From contig NZ_SDPW01000001.1 in assembly GCF_004135645.1 (NCBI RefSeq), positions 2,604,001 through 2,668,000 on the forward strand: a stretch of DNA of 64,000 nucleotides. Reading direction: 5' to 3'. Each line of letters starts with the position of its first letter. Within the stretch, counting starts at the first letter, position 1. The position numbers and the translations under genes were made by a program. Below are positions 52,333-61,504 of the stretch, piece by piece. The notes beneath the pieces were generated by a model. The model searched no databases. It was not told the origin of the DNA and saw nothing but the letters and a program-made list of their open reading frames with translations. The stretch comes from Senegalimassilia faecalis. Its GTDB lineage: Bacteria > Actinomycetota > Coriobacteriia > Coriobacteriales > Eggerthellaceae.

Positions 52333-52956
52333 ATGGCGGCGGCACGGCGAGCAGCGCAAAACGCTAGTGGAAACGCGGCGCGCGCGCAGCGTCAGTCGGC
52401 AGCTGCGCCGTTTCCCGCCGGCCGCCGCGTGCCGAAGGGCACGCTGCGCTGGTATCCCGTGCGTGTGCCGGAAGGCCGCGAGGCCGCTGCCGCCGAGCGC
52501 CTGCGCAAGCTGGCGTCGGCGGGCGCGCTCGACGACGCCGTCGTCGTGTCGCGCGAGCGCTGGTTCAAGCGCGCCGGCGTGTGGAGCGTGCAAACGCAGC
52601 CGCTGTACCGCGGCTACGTGTTCGTCGTGTCGCGCGACGCGGCGGCGCTCGGGCGCGAGCTGGATCGCCTGGGGCTGCACGGCGACGCGCGGCAGGAGGG
52701 CGGCCGCCCGGTGCCGCTGGCCGACGACGTGCGGCAGTGGATCGTCGCGTCCATGGACGGCGCGGGCGTGCTGCGCGCCAGCGAGGGCGTCATCGAGGGC
52801 GGCAGCCTGCGCGTGACGAAAGGCCCGCTTGCCGGCCAAGAGGCGCGCGTGGCCAAGGTCGACCGGCATCGCCGCGTGTGCGAGGTGCGCGTGGGCCGCG
52901 AAGGCGGGCGCGACGTGGTGGAGCGTATGGCGCTCAACGTGCCGGAGAAAAGCTAG
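52333..52956 (+). CDS. NusG-family antitermination protein (LoaP/UpxY-like), first copy
   Basis: A 207-residue specialised NusG paralog. The start ATG 52333 follows AAAGGAAGGCGGC. After a 38-residue Ala/Arg-rich extension comes the NGN domain (LRWYPVRVPEGREAAAAERLRKL ... PLYRGYVFVVS). A KOW-type segment (GGSLRVTKGPLAGQEARVAKVDRHRRVCEVRV) ends the protein. Such paralogs bind RNA polymerase and let it read through terminators in long polysaccharide operons. Here it opens a decayed surface-polysaccharide region and is followed by a second NusG-like gene. The possible inverton lies directly upstream. Confidence 0.85.
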   Translation: MAAARRAAQNASGNAARAQRQSAAAPFPAGRRVPKGTLRWYPVRVPEGREAAAAERLRKLASAGALDDAVVVSRERWFKRAGVWSVQTQPLYRGYVFVVSRDAAALGRELDRLGLHGDARQEGGRPVPLADDVRQWIVASMDGAGVLRASEGVIEGGSLRVTKGPLAGQEARVAKVDRHRRVCEVRVGREGGRDVVERMALNVPEKS

Positions 52957-53116
52957 CGGCCGGGTTGCTGCCTGCGGTCAGGCCGCGCTTCGGCCGCGAA
53001 GGCGGGCGCGGGGCCGGGTGCTCAAGGGCGCGCGGCACCAAGCAGCCGCCACTTGCCGGCCGGCCGCTTCGCCACCCGCAACGCGGCGGCACGCAGCTTC
53101 GAAATCGCAGCTTGTT

Positions 53117-53165
53117 GCGCCGCGGGCGCGCGGGCGGGGCAACCTCCCGTCAGCGCCCGCGGCGC
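53117..53165 (+). promoter_or_regulatory. 13-bp GC hairpin between the two NusG-like genes
   Basis: GCGCCGCGGGCGC (53117-53129) and GCGCCCGCGGCGC (53153-53165) form a perfect stem with a nested CGGG/CCCG stem in the loop, 130 bases before the second NusG-like start. No T-tract follows. It could be a recognition hairpin for processive antitermination. The rest of 52957-53294 shows no gene. Confidence 0.55.
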
Positions 53166-53294
53166 AGGAAACTGCAGTGTTTGGGTTATGAGGACCCGCA
53201 GGTGTAAAGCGATGCCGCGTTCGGCGTTCGTACAAGCCTGCGGGAATGAATGCGTTTTCGTTTCGCCATTCCTTGCGGGGGCAGGGGCGAAGCC

Positions 53295-53867
53295 GTGTCG
53301 AGAGGCGAAAGGCGGGTGCGGGCCGTGTGGTACGTGATCCAAGTGATGGCAGGCCGCGAGGAAGCGGTGGCCAAAAAGATCAAGCGCGCGGCCGCGGACT
53401 TCGCCGAAGAGCGCGGCATGGCGGCGGCCGACGTGCTGCAAGAGTGCTTCAGCCCGCGCTTCAAGACGAAGGTCCGCCAAGACGGCAAGTGGGTGGACAG
53501 CGAGCGTCCGCTGCTGCCGGGCTACCTGGTGGCCGTGACCGGCAGCGCCGCCGTGCTCGACACGGCGCTCAAGCGCGTGCCCGAGCTCACCCGGATCCTG
53601 GGAAACGACAACGCATTCATTCCGCTGAAAGACGACGAAGCCGCCTGGATCGACGCGTTCACGCGCAAGGGATACCGGGTGGTGGAGATGTCCGAGGGCT
53701 TCAAAGAAGGCGGCAAGGTGACCGTGACCTCCGGCCCGCTGGTGGGCTACGAGGGCGCCATCACCAAGATCGACCGCCGCAAGCACGAGGCATACCTGCA
53801 GCTTGAAATCATGGGAAGGAAAAAGGAAGTAAAGGTTGGCTTTAACCTCGTCAGAAAAGCACGATGA
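53295..53867 (+). CDS. NusG-family antitermination protein (LoaP-like), second copy
   Basis: A 190-residue NusG paralog with a clean NGN domain (WYVIQVMAGREEAVAKKIKRAA ... RPLLPGYLVAVTG) and a KOW domain (GGKVTVTSGPLVGYEGAITKIDRRKHEAYLQL). The GTG start at 53295 has GGGGCG upstream; GTG 53316 and ATG 53250 are alternatives. The protein is closer to the LoaP consensus than the first copy. It precedes the sugar-transferase pseudogene by 24 bases, the normal position for an antiterminator driving a capsule or exopolysaccharide operon. The operon it would serve is broken downstream. Confidence 0.9.
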   Translation: MSRGERRVRAVWYVIQVMAGREEAVAKKIKRAAADFAEERGMAAADVLQECFSPRFKTKVRQDGKWVDSERPLLPGYLVAVTGSAAVLDTALKRVPELTRILGNDNAFIPLKDDEAAWIDAFTRKGYRVVEMSEGFKEGGKVTVTSGPLVGYEGAITKIDRRKHEAYLQLEIMGRKKEVKVGFNLVRKAR

Positions 53868-53891
53868 ACTGGGATTGGGCGTGACGCCGTA

Positions 53892-54649
53892 GTGGCTAGC
53901 GAAGCTGTTGCAGCCAAGGCCGCCGAAGAGCGTGCCGAGCAGGCCGACGCGAAGGTGGTCGACTTCGAGTCCATCGCGCCGAAGAACGCCGCCGCGCGCA
54001 ACACCGTGCGAAGCGGCGCGGCGTGCGACCTTGACGCCCAGGAGCGCCGCCGCCAGGGCGTCGAGCGCGCAGGGCGGCTGCGCGAGGAGCTGGGCGAGGG
54101 GCCGGTGGCCGGCATCGAGGGCCGCCTGGCCTACCGCTTCGCCAAGCGCGCGTTCGACGTGGCGTTCTCGGCCGCGGTGCTGGTGGCGTTCTGCTGGCTG
54201 TTCGCGATCATCGCCGCGCTCATCAAGGCCGACGACCCGAAGGCCCCGGTGCTCTTCAAGCAGCGGCGCGTGGGCAAGGGCGGCGAGACGTTTCAGATGT
54301 ACAAGTTCCGCAGCATGTGCGTGGACGCCGAGGAGCGCCTGGCCGAGCTGCGCGAGCTCAACGAGAAGACCGGACCGGTGTTCAAGATGGCCGAGGACCC
54401 GCGCGTCACCCGCGTTGGCAGGTGGCTGCGCAGGCTCAGCCTCGACGAGCTGCCCCAGTTCATCAACGTGCTGGCCGGCGACATGTCCACGGTGGGCCCG
54501 CGCCCGGCGCTGCCCGCCGAGGTGGCGACCTACAACGACTACCAGCGCCAGCGCCTGCTGGTCAAGCCCGGCCTGACCTGCTACTGACAGACCCGTCGCA
54601 ACCGAGACTCTATCACCTTCGACGAGTGGGTCGACCTCGACCTGTGGGC
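53892..54649 (+). pseudogene. Undecaprenyl-phosphate sugar transferase, nonsense-mutated and truncated
   Basis: The ORF to 54587 encodes 231 residues of a bacterial sugar transferase that starts polysaccharide units on the lipid carrier. It has a membrane helix (AFSAAVLVAFCWLFAIIAAL) and the catalytic region KQRRVGKGGETFQMYKFRSM, DPRVTRVGRWLRRLSLDELPQ, MSTVGPRPALP. It stops at LVKPGLTCY, where TGA (54585-54587) replaces the Trp codon of the conserved LTCYWQ. In the same frame the sequence still reads QTRRNRDSITFDEWVDLDL before homology ends near 54649. So a point nonsense change and loss of the last ~30 residues have inactivated the gene. GTG start at 53892. Confidence 0.8.
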
Positions 54650-54689
54650 AGGAGCGCAATCCCGCGCTCCCTGACCCAGGGGAGGAAAC

Positions 54690-54785
54690 ATGCCCTCATC
54701 GCGAGGCTGCCGCAGCAGCTACGACTGCATTGTCAAGATCAAGGGCGTCACCACGCGCCCGATACTGTTCAGCCAGCTCATGTGA
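54690..54785 (+). CDS. Short ORF with strong ribosome site, 31 residues
   Basis: GGGGAGG precedes ATG 54690 and the product MPSSRGCRSSYDCIVKIKGV... ends at 54785. It lies directly after the sugar-transferase remnant and before another strong ribosome site (CGGGGAGGGGG, ATG 54804) whose frame runs open into the DUF6933-like gene. The peptide may be the start of a deleted gene. The region 54804-55091 between is AT-richer and unassigned. Confidence 0.35.
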   Translation: MPSSRGCRSSYDCIVKIKGVTTRPILFSQLM

Positions 54786-55091
54786 AGTGACGGGGAGGGG
54801 GTGATGAACCCCGAGGAGCTGTTCGCGGACGATCGCAGCCCCGCCTCCGAGCAGGAGCGCGTCCATGAGGATGAGCTGCATTTGTTAGCGTCAATGCAGT
54901 TTTCACCATTTGGGGATGCTGACTTTTTCCGTACGAAAGTGCTCATATCCTCTCCGCGATACCCGAACCGATTCGGTCCAACTATTTGTCCGCATCCCCT
55001 ACCTCAAAGTGCGCAAATATTTTTCGTTGCCCGAGCACCGGCAGATACCGCGTACAATTCGGTTAAAGGCAATTGCGGATGGGGAAGCATC

Positions 55092-55598
55092 ATGGAGATC
55101 GGATTGACTGAGGTCGTCAGGAAGATGGCGTCTGCCGGAACCCTGCCGGCCGCGCAGGAGGGCGAACTGCTCTTCTACTGGGACCTCGCGCGTGTCGATT
55201 TCGGGCAGCGCAAGCTGCTCGTCGCGTCGAATGCAGCCACGCGGCTGTGCGCCATCACCAGGATGGCCGCGGCCGACTGGAGGCATATCGACGAAGTAGC
55301 CCTCCGGCTCGTCGAGGATGCCGTCAGCTGCGCCGGCCTCGACGCCGCGCGCTACCTCGAGCTCGCAGGGGAGGCGCGCCTCAGCAAGACCCACGGCAGG
55401 CGGGCGCTGGGCTGCGTGAACGACCTGTCGCGCATGCTCGACCCCGCCCGCATCGACATGGCCGAGAAGCTGCAGTGGCGCGAGATGGAGCTGCTCAACT
55501 GCAAGCTCATATCCAAGTGCGCCGGTCACGAGGGCTACGGTGTCCCCGCCGAGCGCTTCGCCGAGGACCTGCGGGCGCTGATCGATCGCGTAGAATAG
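55092..55598 (+). CDS. DUF6933-like protein
   Basis: A 168-residue protein from ATG 55092. LFYWDLARVDFGQRKLLVASNAATRLCAITRMAAADW resembles the DUF6933 pattern, where a nucleic-acid-like strand with a short Val/Leu stretch is followed by helical DAVSCAGLDAARYLELAGEARLSKTHGRRALGCVNDL. The frame is open upstream to 54801, so a 265-residue form is possible, but that extension has different composition and looks like leftover DNA. It is followed 32 bases later by the membrane-protein/hydrolase pair. DUF6933 proteins are uncharacterised, and the defence setting here is only context. Confidence 0.6.
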   Translation: MEIGLTEVVRKMASAGTLPAAQEGELLFYWDLARVDFGQRKLLVASNAATRLCAITRMAAADWRHIDEVALRLVEDAVSCAGLDAARYLELAGEARLSKTHGRRALGCVNDLSRMLDPARIDMAEKLQWREMELLNCKLISKCAGHEGYGVPAERFAEDLRALIDRVE

Positions 55599-55630
55599 CG
55601 GCTACTTGTGAAGAAGGTGGACCAAAAGAC

Positions 55631-56326
55631 ATGAAAGAAGGCTATAGCGATGAATACAAGTGCACTTGTCTTGCTATTTCGCTGGTCGTCGTGTTGTTCT
55701 CGCCGAGGCTAGTGTCTGTCTTGAGCCTTTGGATGCCGCAGTCGGGGTCGCCGCTCGAATCGGTCGCCTGCTACGCTGCATTTCTGGCGCTGTCCTACGT
55801 CGTCGGGATTTTGGTTGAAAACACGATTCCCTATTCGATAAAGGACTGGCTTCTGTATCCCGAGATTTGCAGGTGGTCCTTGCAGCGTCCCGGGTGTACG
55901 ATTTTCACCGAGATCCAGAATGGGGAGCCCGGGGATTTCCGCTTTGACGTGAGCGAGGCTCGCAAGCGATACAGTGTTCAGATTCAAAACGCTCAGGGTA
56001 AGGATTCTCGCGAAGCCTCGCGGTATCAGAATGCTGAGTGGTACAAGCTCTATCGAAAGCACAGTTCAAGCGCTTCGGTCAGGTCGAACAACTTGGGGCA
56101 TCTGTACAGCCGCGATGCTTTCGCGCTCGGCTTTTCAACGTTTTTACTATCCGTTGTATGCAATGTGGCGGGCATGGTGCTTTGCGGGGAGGCCCTTGTT
56201 TCATTAACGTCCCTTGCGATAGTGGGGGTATTTGCGGCGGCAAGTTGGCTTTCTGCCCGTTGGAAGGCTAAGCGTCTCGTAACGACGGTCATCGCTTGCG
56301 ATATCGCAAGCGATGGGAGGGAGTGA
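55631..56326 (+). CDS. Unknown membrane protein, partner of the downstream metallo-hydrolase
   Basis: A 231-residue protein with two helices near the N-terminus (CLAISLVVVLFSPRLVSVL; SVACYAAFLALSYVVGILV), a soluble middle of about 85 residues (DWLLYPEICRWS ... YRKHSSSASVRSNN), and two helices near the C-terminus (ALGFSTFLLSVVCNVAGMVL; VSLTSLAIVGVFAAASWLS). No family is recognised. It ends two bases before the start of the metallo-hydrolase gene, so the two are coupled. A helix-pair/soluble/helix-pair layout resembles membrane effectors of several defence systems, but this is inference. Confidence 0.65.
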   Translation: MKEGYSDEYKCTCLAISLVVVLFSPRLVSVLSLWMPQSGSPLESVACYAAFLALSYVVGILVENTIPYSIKDWLLYPEICRWSLQRPGCTIFTEIQNGEPGDFRFDVSEARKRYSVQIQNAQGKDSREASRYQNAEWYKLYRKHSSSASVRSNNLGHLYSRDAFALGFSTFLLSVVCNVAGMVLCGEALVSLTSLAIVGVFAAASWLSARWKAKRLVTTVIACDIASDGRE

Positions 56327-56328
56327 AC

Positions 56329-57225
56329 ATGGGCAGCGTAATCAAGTCGTTCTCAGTGGGGAATGGCGACACCTGCTACATAAAGCATGGCAGCGACAAC
56401 TTCAGCATCATCGACTGCAACTTGGTCGATGGTCGCAAGGAGGAAATCGTCGACGAGCTTGAAAGGGAATCCAGAGAAAAGGCCATCACGAGGTTCATCT
56501 CGACCCATCCGGACGAGGATCATATTCACGGGCTGCCTTACCTCGATGATCGATTGCGGATAGTGAACTTCTACTGCGTGAAAAACGAGGCGACGGAAGC
56601 CGAAGAGACGGAGTCGTTCAGGAGGTATTGCGAGCTCAGGGATTCCGACAAGGCGTTCTACTTGACCGAAGGGTGCTCTCGTCGCTGGATGAACCGAGAC
56701 GACGACGAGAAGAAGTACGGCAGCTCTGGAATCAATATTTTATGGCCGAAGCCAGGGAATGCGCATTTCAAGGAGGCTCTCAAAAAAGCCTCCGAAGGGT
56801 CGTCTCCGAACAACATCTCGCCGATCGTGACCTATTCGCTTGAGAACGGGGTAAGAGCTGTTTGGATGGGCGATTTGGAGAGCGACTTCATGTCCAAGAT
56901 CGAGGATGATGTCGCGCTGAAGCCCTTCGACATCCTCTTTGCTCCTCATCACGGTCGCTCGTCTGGCAGGCCTCCGAAAAGCTGGATGGAGAAGATGGAT
57001 CCGGGGCTTGTCGTAATCGGCGAAGCGGATAGCGACGTGCTCGACTACTACAGGGGCTATGTCCACATATGCCAGAACACCGCAAAAGACATAGCCTTCC
57101 AATGTGAGGCTGGCTATGTCCACGTGTATGCGGAGAACCCATATGCTATTGATGGGCTGGATGATCTAGGCAGGGGACCTTTCATGGACCTGAGCTATGT
57201 TGGAAGCTTGAGAACGAAGGGATGA
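56329..57225 (+). CDS. Metallo-beta-lactamase-fold hydrolase (ComEC/Rec2-like)
   Basis: A 298-residue enzyme. ATG 56329 follows GGGAGGGAG. SVGNGDTCYIKHG and FSIIDCN open the fold. The metal-binding motif THPDEDHIHG (H60, D62, D64, H65) is complete, and a later GVRAVWMGDLESDFM and FAPHHGRSSG supply further ligands, as in the ComEC/Rec2 C-terminal nuclease-like group. It has no membrane helices of its own. The stop-to-start distance of two bases to the upstream membrane protein argues for a joint function. Phosphodiesterase or nuclease activity is likely from the family. Neighbouring Abi genes suggest anti-phage defence. Confidence 0.8.
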   Translation: MGSVIKSFSVGNGDTCYIKHGSDNFSIIDCNLVDGRKEEIVDELERESREKAITRFISTHPDEDHIHGLPYLDDRLRIVNFYCVKNEATEAEETESFRRYCELRDSDKAFYLTEGCSRRWMNRDDDEKKYGSSGINILWPKPGNAHFKEALKKASEGSSPNNISPIVTYSLENGVRAVWMGDLESDFMSKIEDDVALKPFDILFAPHHGRSSGRPPKSWMEKMDPGLVVIGEADSDVLDYYRGYVHICQNTAKDIAFQCEAGYVHVYAENPYAIDGLDDLGRGPFMDLSYVGSLRTKG

Positions 57226-57288
57226 CCCGCCTTTGCCGCGCCAAGGGCAGTATGGAACATTTCACGCTCGAGGAACGGTTTGCTGTTT

Positions 57289-58200
57289 TCAGGGTTGACC
57301 GGTTTTCTCTTCCCGCCGGACCCTGTTCGCCACCGAGAGCATGAAGTCCGCGACGTTGGCCGCAGCGTTCACGGCGAGGCGGGCATGGTAATCCTCGATT
57401 CTGACTCTTGCCGCGCCGACTCCGTGCGCGTCACCCTGTTTGTTCCTCATCTGCCCGATGGAATCGACTATCTTGTTGAGGCCGTTGACGAGGTCGCAGA
57501 TGCGGCGATCCATGGTTGCGTCGGCGTGGATGTTGTAGAGCTTCTTGGCTTGCGCGAACAGTTTTCCCATATCGCCGCTGGTCGAGGGAATCTCTCCTTT
57601 GCGCTCTATGACCTGGCAGAAGGTCTCTTCGAGCAGCGTCCTCGCTTTGGTGAGGGCGCTGTCGCAATCGCCTTGCTCGATGTCGCGGTGGGCTCTGTCC
57701 GCCATATCCTTTATGTAGGGGCGGTCGATGACCTTGATGGAAGGGGTGTCCATCGTTGGCGAGGCGTCTATCGGGGAAACTGCATATGCGTTTCCGATCC
57801 GCCTCAACTCGTGACGCCCGAAAATAAGCTCGCCGTTGATAGCCTCGATCGCGGCTTCGACAATAGCCTCGTGCCGACGTTCGATTTCGTCTGCGCTGAA
57901 CCCTTGAAGGTCGTCGCGAAAGCGGGAGAGGTCGAAGAAACAGGCAAACATGTCCGAGACCCTGTCGTTGGCGATGCAGTGGTCGAGCAGCTTCTCAACG
58001 TATTGCCAACGGCTGCATCCCCCGTAATCGCTGGGTTTGCCGAAGGCGTTCAGGGTTTGTACGAGTTTCGGTCCCGACTGGTAAGGCAGGCTGACTTCTT
58101 CGTCGAGCTTACTGGATTTGAAATGCGTGTCCCCATCGAGAATCTCGTAGATGCTTTTTACCCTTAAAAAAGAAAAGGGACTGTTGCTCATTTCCGGCAT
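57289..58200 (-). CDS. Abortive infection protein with Abi_C domain
   Basis: A 303-residue protein with an N-terminal unassigned region and a C-terminal Abi_C-type domain: DCDSALTKARTLLEETFCQVIERKGE, GKLFAQAKKLYNIHAD, and QMRNKQGDAHGVGAAR with the HEPN-like R..H pattern, followed by AVNAAANVADFMLSVANRV. GAGG lies upstream of ATG 58200. It is convergent with the metallo-hydrolase gene. Family members halt phage growth, in several cases through HEPN RNase activity, and the R-x6-H spacing here matches that subgroup. The trigger is unknown. Confidence 0.82.
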   Translation of the reverse strand: MPEMSNSPFSFLRVKSIYEILDGDTHFKSSKLDEEVSLPYQSGPKLVQTLNAFGKPSDYGGCSRWQYVEKLLDHCIANDRVSDMFACFFDLSRFRDDLQGFSADEIERRHEAIVEAAIEAINGELIFGRHELRRIGNAYAVSPIDASPTMDTPSIKVIDRPYIKDMADRAHRDIEQGDCDSALTKARTLLEETFCQVIERKGEIPSTSGDMGKLFAQAKKLYNIHADATMDRRICDLVNGLNKIVDSIGQMRNKQGDAHGVGAARVRIEDYHARLAVNAAANVADFMLSVANRVRREEKTGQP

Positions 58201-58382
58201 GGAATATTCCTCTCATGCGGCCCAATGCGATGAGACGATTCTATCAGACTGCTTCTTGCAGCGTTCGAGCTTGTGTAGCTGAACTGGAGTATGGAATCCG
58301 TTGCGTGCACCTTGCTTAGGCTTGTCTGTTGTTCCACTATCGGGGGGCATGGTCCTGAAGTAGCGAGGTATCGTTCCTAGAT

Positions 58383-58418
58383 AAAAAACTAGGCGGAACC
58401 GCTTTCGCAACTCCGCCT
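58383..58418 (-). terminator. Terminator of the Abi_2 gene
   Basis: On the minus strand AGGCGGA ... TCCGCCT (58412-58418 with 58391-58397) is followed by a T-rich run (58383-58388), 41 bases beyond the Abi_2 stop. The gap 58201-58458 has no gene. Confidence 0.75.
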
Positions 58419-58458
58419 TACAAAACCTGTGGGTTTTTTTATCTGAATCCATTATGCC

Positions 58459-59424
58459 TTACCGGAACCAGTTGTCAATCAGCTTCGCCAAAAAAGCCAC
58501 AGTCGACCGGACGACGTCATTGGCGGGCGCAAAGTCGCTCATTTCGAGCAGCCTCTTCTCGAGGCCCGCTAGATTCGATGCCGCGTTTTTCTTTCCGGAC
58601 CCCTCGGGCACCAGCTGCGCATGCAGGTACATCAACGTGGTGATCTGCCTGATGCGGGGGTTCTTCATCTTGGCCGTCCTGACGCGGTGCGACAGCCCGG
58701 CCTCCGCCAAGGCCCTCGTGACGGCCGCGTCGGCGCCGATCCTAGCGTCGACGACGGCGACGCCGTTCAGGACGTCGGACGAGTGGGCGCAGGCGTTCCT
58801 CACGGACTTCGCCTGGCGCAGCATGTAGTGCTCGTGGACCATCTCCCGGTCGCCCCAGCGCTCGGCGCAGAAGAGGTAGAGGTCTATGAAGCTCCCAAAC
58901 GAGAAGAGCTCCATGAGGACCCAGATGGGCATTTCGGCCGGGCCGCCGCCGTACTTCCTGACGAGGTCGCCGCAGAACAGGTCGTTGCCCATCATGTTGA
59001 CCTCGCCCTCGCGGCGCCGGCGCTCGTTGTGGTTGAGGCCCGCCATGTAGTCGCGCGAGAGGGCGTAGCCGTCCTCGCCATCGCGCTCGGTCGCGATCCG
59101 CACCAGCTTCGTGCGCGCCGCGTGCTCCACGTCGAGCGTCAGCGGCAGCAGCGCGTAGCGCAGGTCGCGGTCGAGCGAGGCGAGCGCCCTCAGGTGGCCG
59201 AAGTCGAGGTCGATGTACTGGCCGTCGCGCGGCCCGCCGACGCGCTTCTCGAAGAGGGAGCGGTACGCGGCGACCTTGAAGAAGTAGGTTCGCTCGGAGA
59301 GGTACTCGGCGGCGTCCTCCTCGGAGCACAGCTCGAACGTGACGCCCTTCGACTTGAGGTGCTCGATCTGCTGCTCGACCGTGAGCAGGGGCTTGTGGTC
59401 TTTGATCAGGACAGTCTCCTCCAT
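58459..59424 (-). CDS. Abi_2 (AbiD/AbiF-like) abortive infection protein
   Basis: A 321-residue protein with AAAGGAGG upstream of its ATG. It starts with LLTVEQQIEHLKSKGVTF and YLSERTYFFKVAAYRSLF, the N-terminal pattern of Abi_2 proteins, then FGHLRALASLDRDLRYALLPLTLDVEHAARTKLV. The HEPN RNase motif R209-N-A-C-A-H214 (VRNACAHSS) is intact. Family knowledge: such proteins, related to Cas13-type HEPN domains, cleave RNA during phage infection. The C-terminal part is helical. It forms a same-strand cluster with the Abi_C gene. Confidence 0.88.
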   Translation of the reverse strand: MEETVLIKDHKPLLTVEQQIEHLKSKGVTFELCSEEDAAEYLSERTYFFKVAAYRSLFEKRVGGPRDGQYIDLDFGHLRALASLDRDLRYALLPLTLDVEHAARTKLVRIATERDGEDGYALSRDYMAGLNHNERRRREGEVNMMGNDLFCGDLVRKYGGGPAEMPIWVLMELFSFGSFIDLYLFCAERWGDREMVHEHYMLRQAKSVRNACAHSSDVLNGVAVVDARIGADAAVTRALAEAGLSHRVRTAKMKNPRIRQITTLMYLHAQLVPEGSGKKNAASNLAGLEKRLLEMSDFAPANDVVRSTVAFLAKLIDNWFR

Positions 59425-59622
59425 ACGGGCCTCCTTTTGGTTTTGGCGCTCGCTTGATTATACAGGCGCCGCATACCTTCATCTCATCTCGGCAGTTTGC
59501 GCGGCCGATTTGCCGGGCGCGCGAGTCGTCGACCCTGTTAGCTCGGCAGGGCCGGAATCGCCCCTGGTTTTCCGTCCGCGCCCTTGGGAGCGGGCGGTGC
59601 GATTCGAGGTGGCGCGCTCCCC

Positions 59623-59832
59623 TCAGTCGTCGAACGGCACGCGCAGCTCGAAGACGACCTGCCCCAGGAACGTGTGCACGAGGCCGTTGGGCGTCACGCA
59701 CATGTCGGAGCAGTACCACCTCATCTCGCGCTTGAACTCCGGCTCCATCTTCACCACCATGCCGGTGGGGACGCCGGTCTTGGCGGGTGCCTCCTTGTCG
59801 ATGCCGCACCGCTTCGCCAGGCCGTCGCTCAT
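59623..59832 (-). CDS. Short hypothetical ORF, possibly a fragment
   Basis: A 69-residue ORF (MSDGLAKRCGIDKEAPAKTG ... FLGQVVFELRVPFDD) with GGGGCGGGC upstream. The composition looks protein-like. Directly upstream, eight bases away, begins the duplicated rmlB fragment, so its promoter region has been replaced. No family is recognised. It may be a leftover of the deleted polysaccharide operon. Confidence 0.35.
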   Translation of the reverse strand: MSDGLAKRCGIDKEAPAKTGVPTGMVVKMEPEFKREMRWYCSDMCVTPNGLVHTFLGQVVFELRVPFDD

Positions 59833-59840
59833 GCCCGCCC

Positions 59841-60024
59841 CGGCCACGACCGCCGCTACGCCATCGACTCCACCAAGCTGCAGACGGAGCTCGGCTGGCG
59901 CCCGATGCACAACGACTTCGCCGAGGGGCTTCGAGCCACTATCGAGTGGTACCGCGAAAACGAGGCCTGGTGGCGCCCGGCCAAGGTGGCCACCGAGGCA
60001 AGGTATAAGGCACAGGGGCGGTAG
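59841..60024 (+). pseudogene. rmlB 3' fragment (partial duplication)
   Basis: The stretch codes [21 protein letters not shown] ... FAEGLRATIEWYRENEAWWRPAKVATEARYKAQGR, nearly the last 60 residues of the dTDP-glucose 4,6-dehydratase at 60356-61375 but with several substitutions. It has no start codon and is cut off abruptly on the left. It marks loss of an upstream rmlB copy by deletion or recombination. Confidence 0.85.
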
Positions 60025-60067
60025 TACTGTTTTTTGCTTTGAGATGGCGCTAGCGAGGAGAAACGTT

Positions 60068-60292
60068 GTGGGCGATGACACGGGCACGCCCGAGGGGCTC
60101 TTGAAGGCCGCCGAGTACGTGGAGGCTGTGCAGAGTCGCCAGGGCTACTACATCGCCTGCCTCGAGGAGATCGCCTATCGCCGCGGCTTCATCGACGCAG
60201 TCGAACTGTGCAAGCTCGGCGAGGGCCTGAAGAAGACGGCCTACGGCAGGTACCTGCTCTCGGTCGCCGCCGAGGCGGGCGGGGAAGGCTAG
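60068..60292 (+). pseudogene. rmlA 3' fragment
   Basis: A 74-residue ORF from GTG 60068 with GAGGAG upstream. It codes DTGTPEGLLKAAEYVEAVQSRQGYYIACLEEIAYRRGFIDAVELCKLGEGLKKTAYGRYLL, which corresponds to the C-terminal helices of glucose-1-phosphate thymidylyltransferase (usual length about 290). The nucleotide-binding domain is absent. The good ribosome site may allow expression of this piece, but it cannot be catalytic. Confidence 0.75.
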
Positions 60293-61375
<1,083 letters not shown>

Positions 61376-61405
61376 CAAGAAACATTAGAATATATTGTTG
61401 CTTTT

Positions 61406-61434
61406 CAAGACCCGCTGCCAAGCGGGTCTTGTTG
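61406..61434 (+). terminator. Terminator after rmlB
   Basis: CAAGACCCGCT (61406-61416) and AGCGGGTCTTG (61421-61431) form an 11-bp stem with a GCCA loop, followed by a short T-rich stretch. Confidence 0.8.
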
Positions 61435-61504
61435 TTAGAATGGCTAACAAAGGGATGCGAATTCGTGTTCCGCTTCTACGAAACACTAGCGTGCGAGGTG
61501 CGAG

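Noticed and set aside
54801-55091. N-terminal extension of the DUF6933-like protein
   Set aside because: The frame is open and a strong ribosome site exists at 54804, but base composition changes and the extension contains no domain; it is more likely leftover sequence joined in frame.
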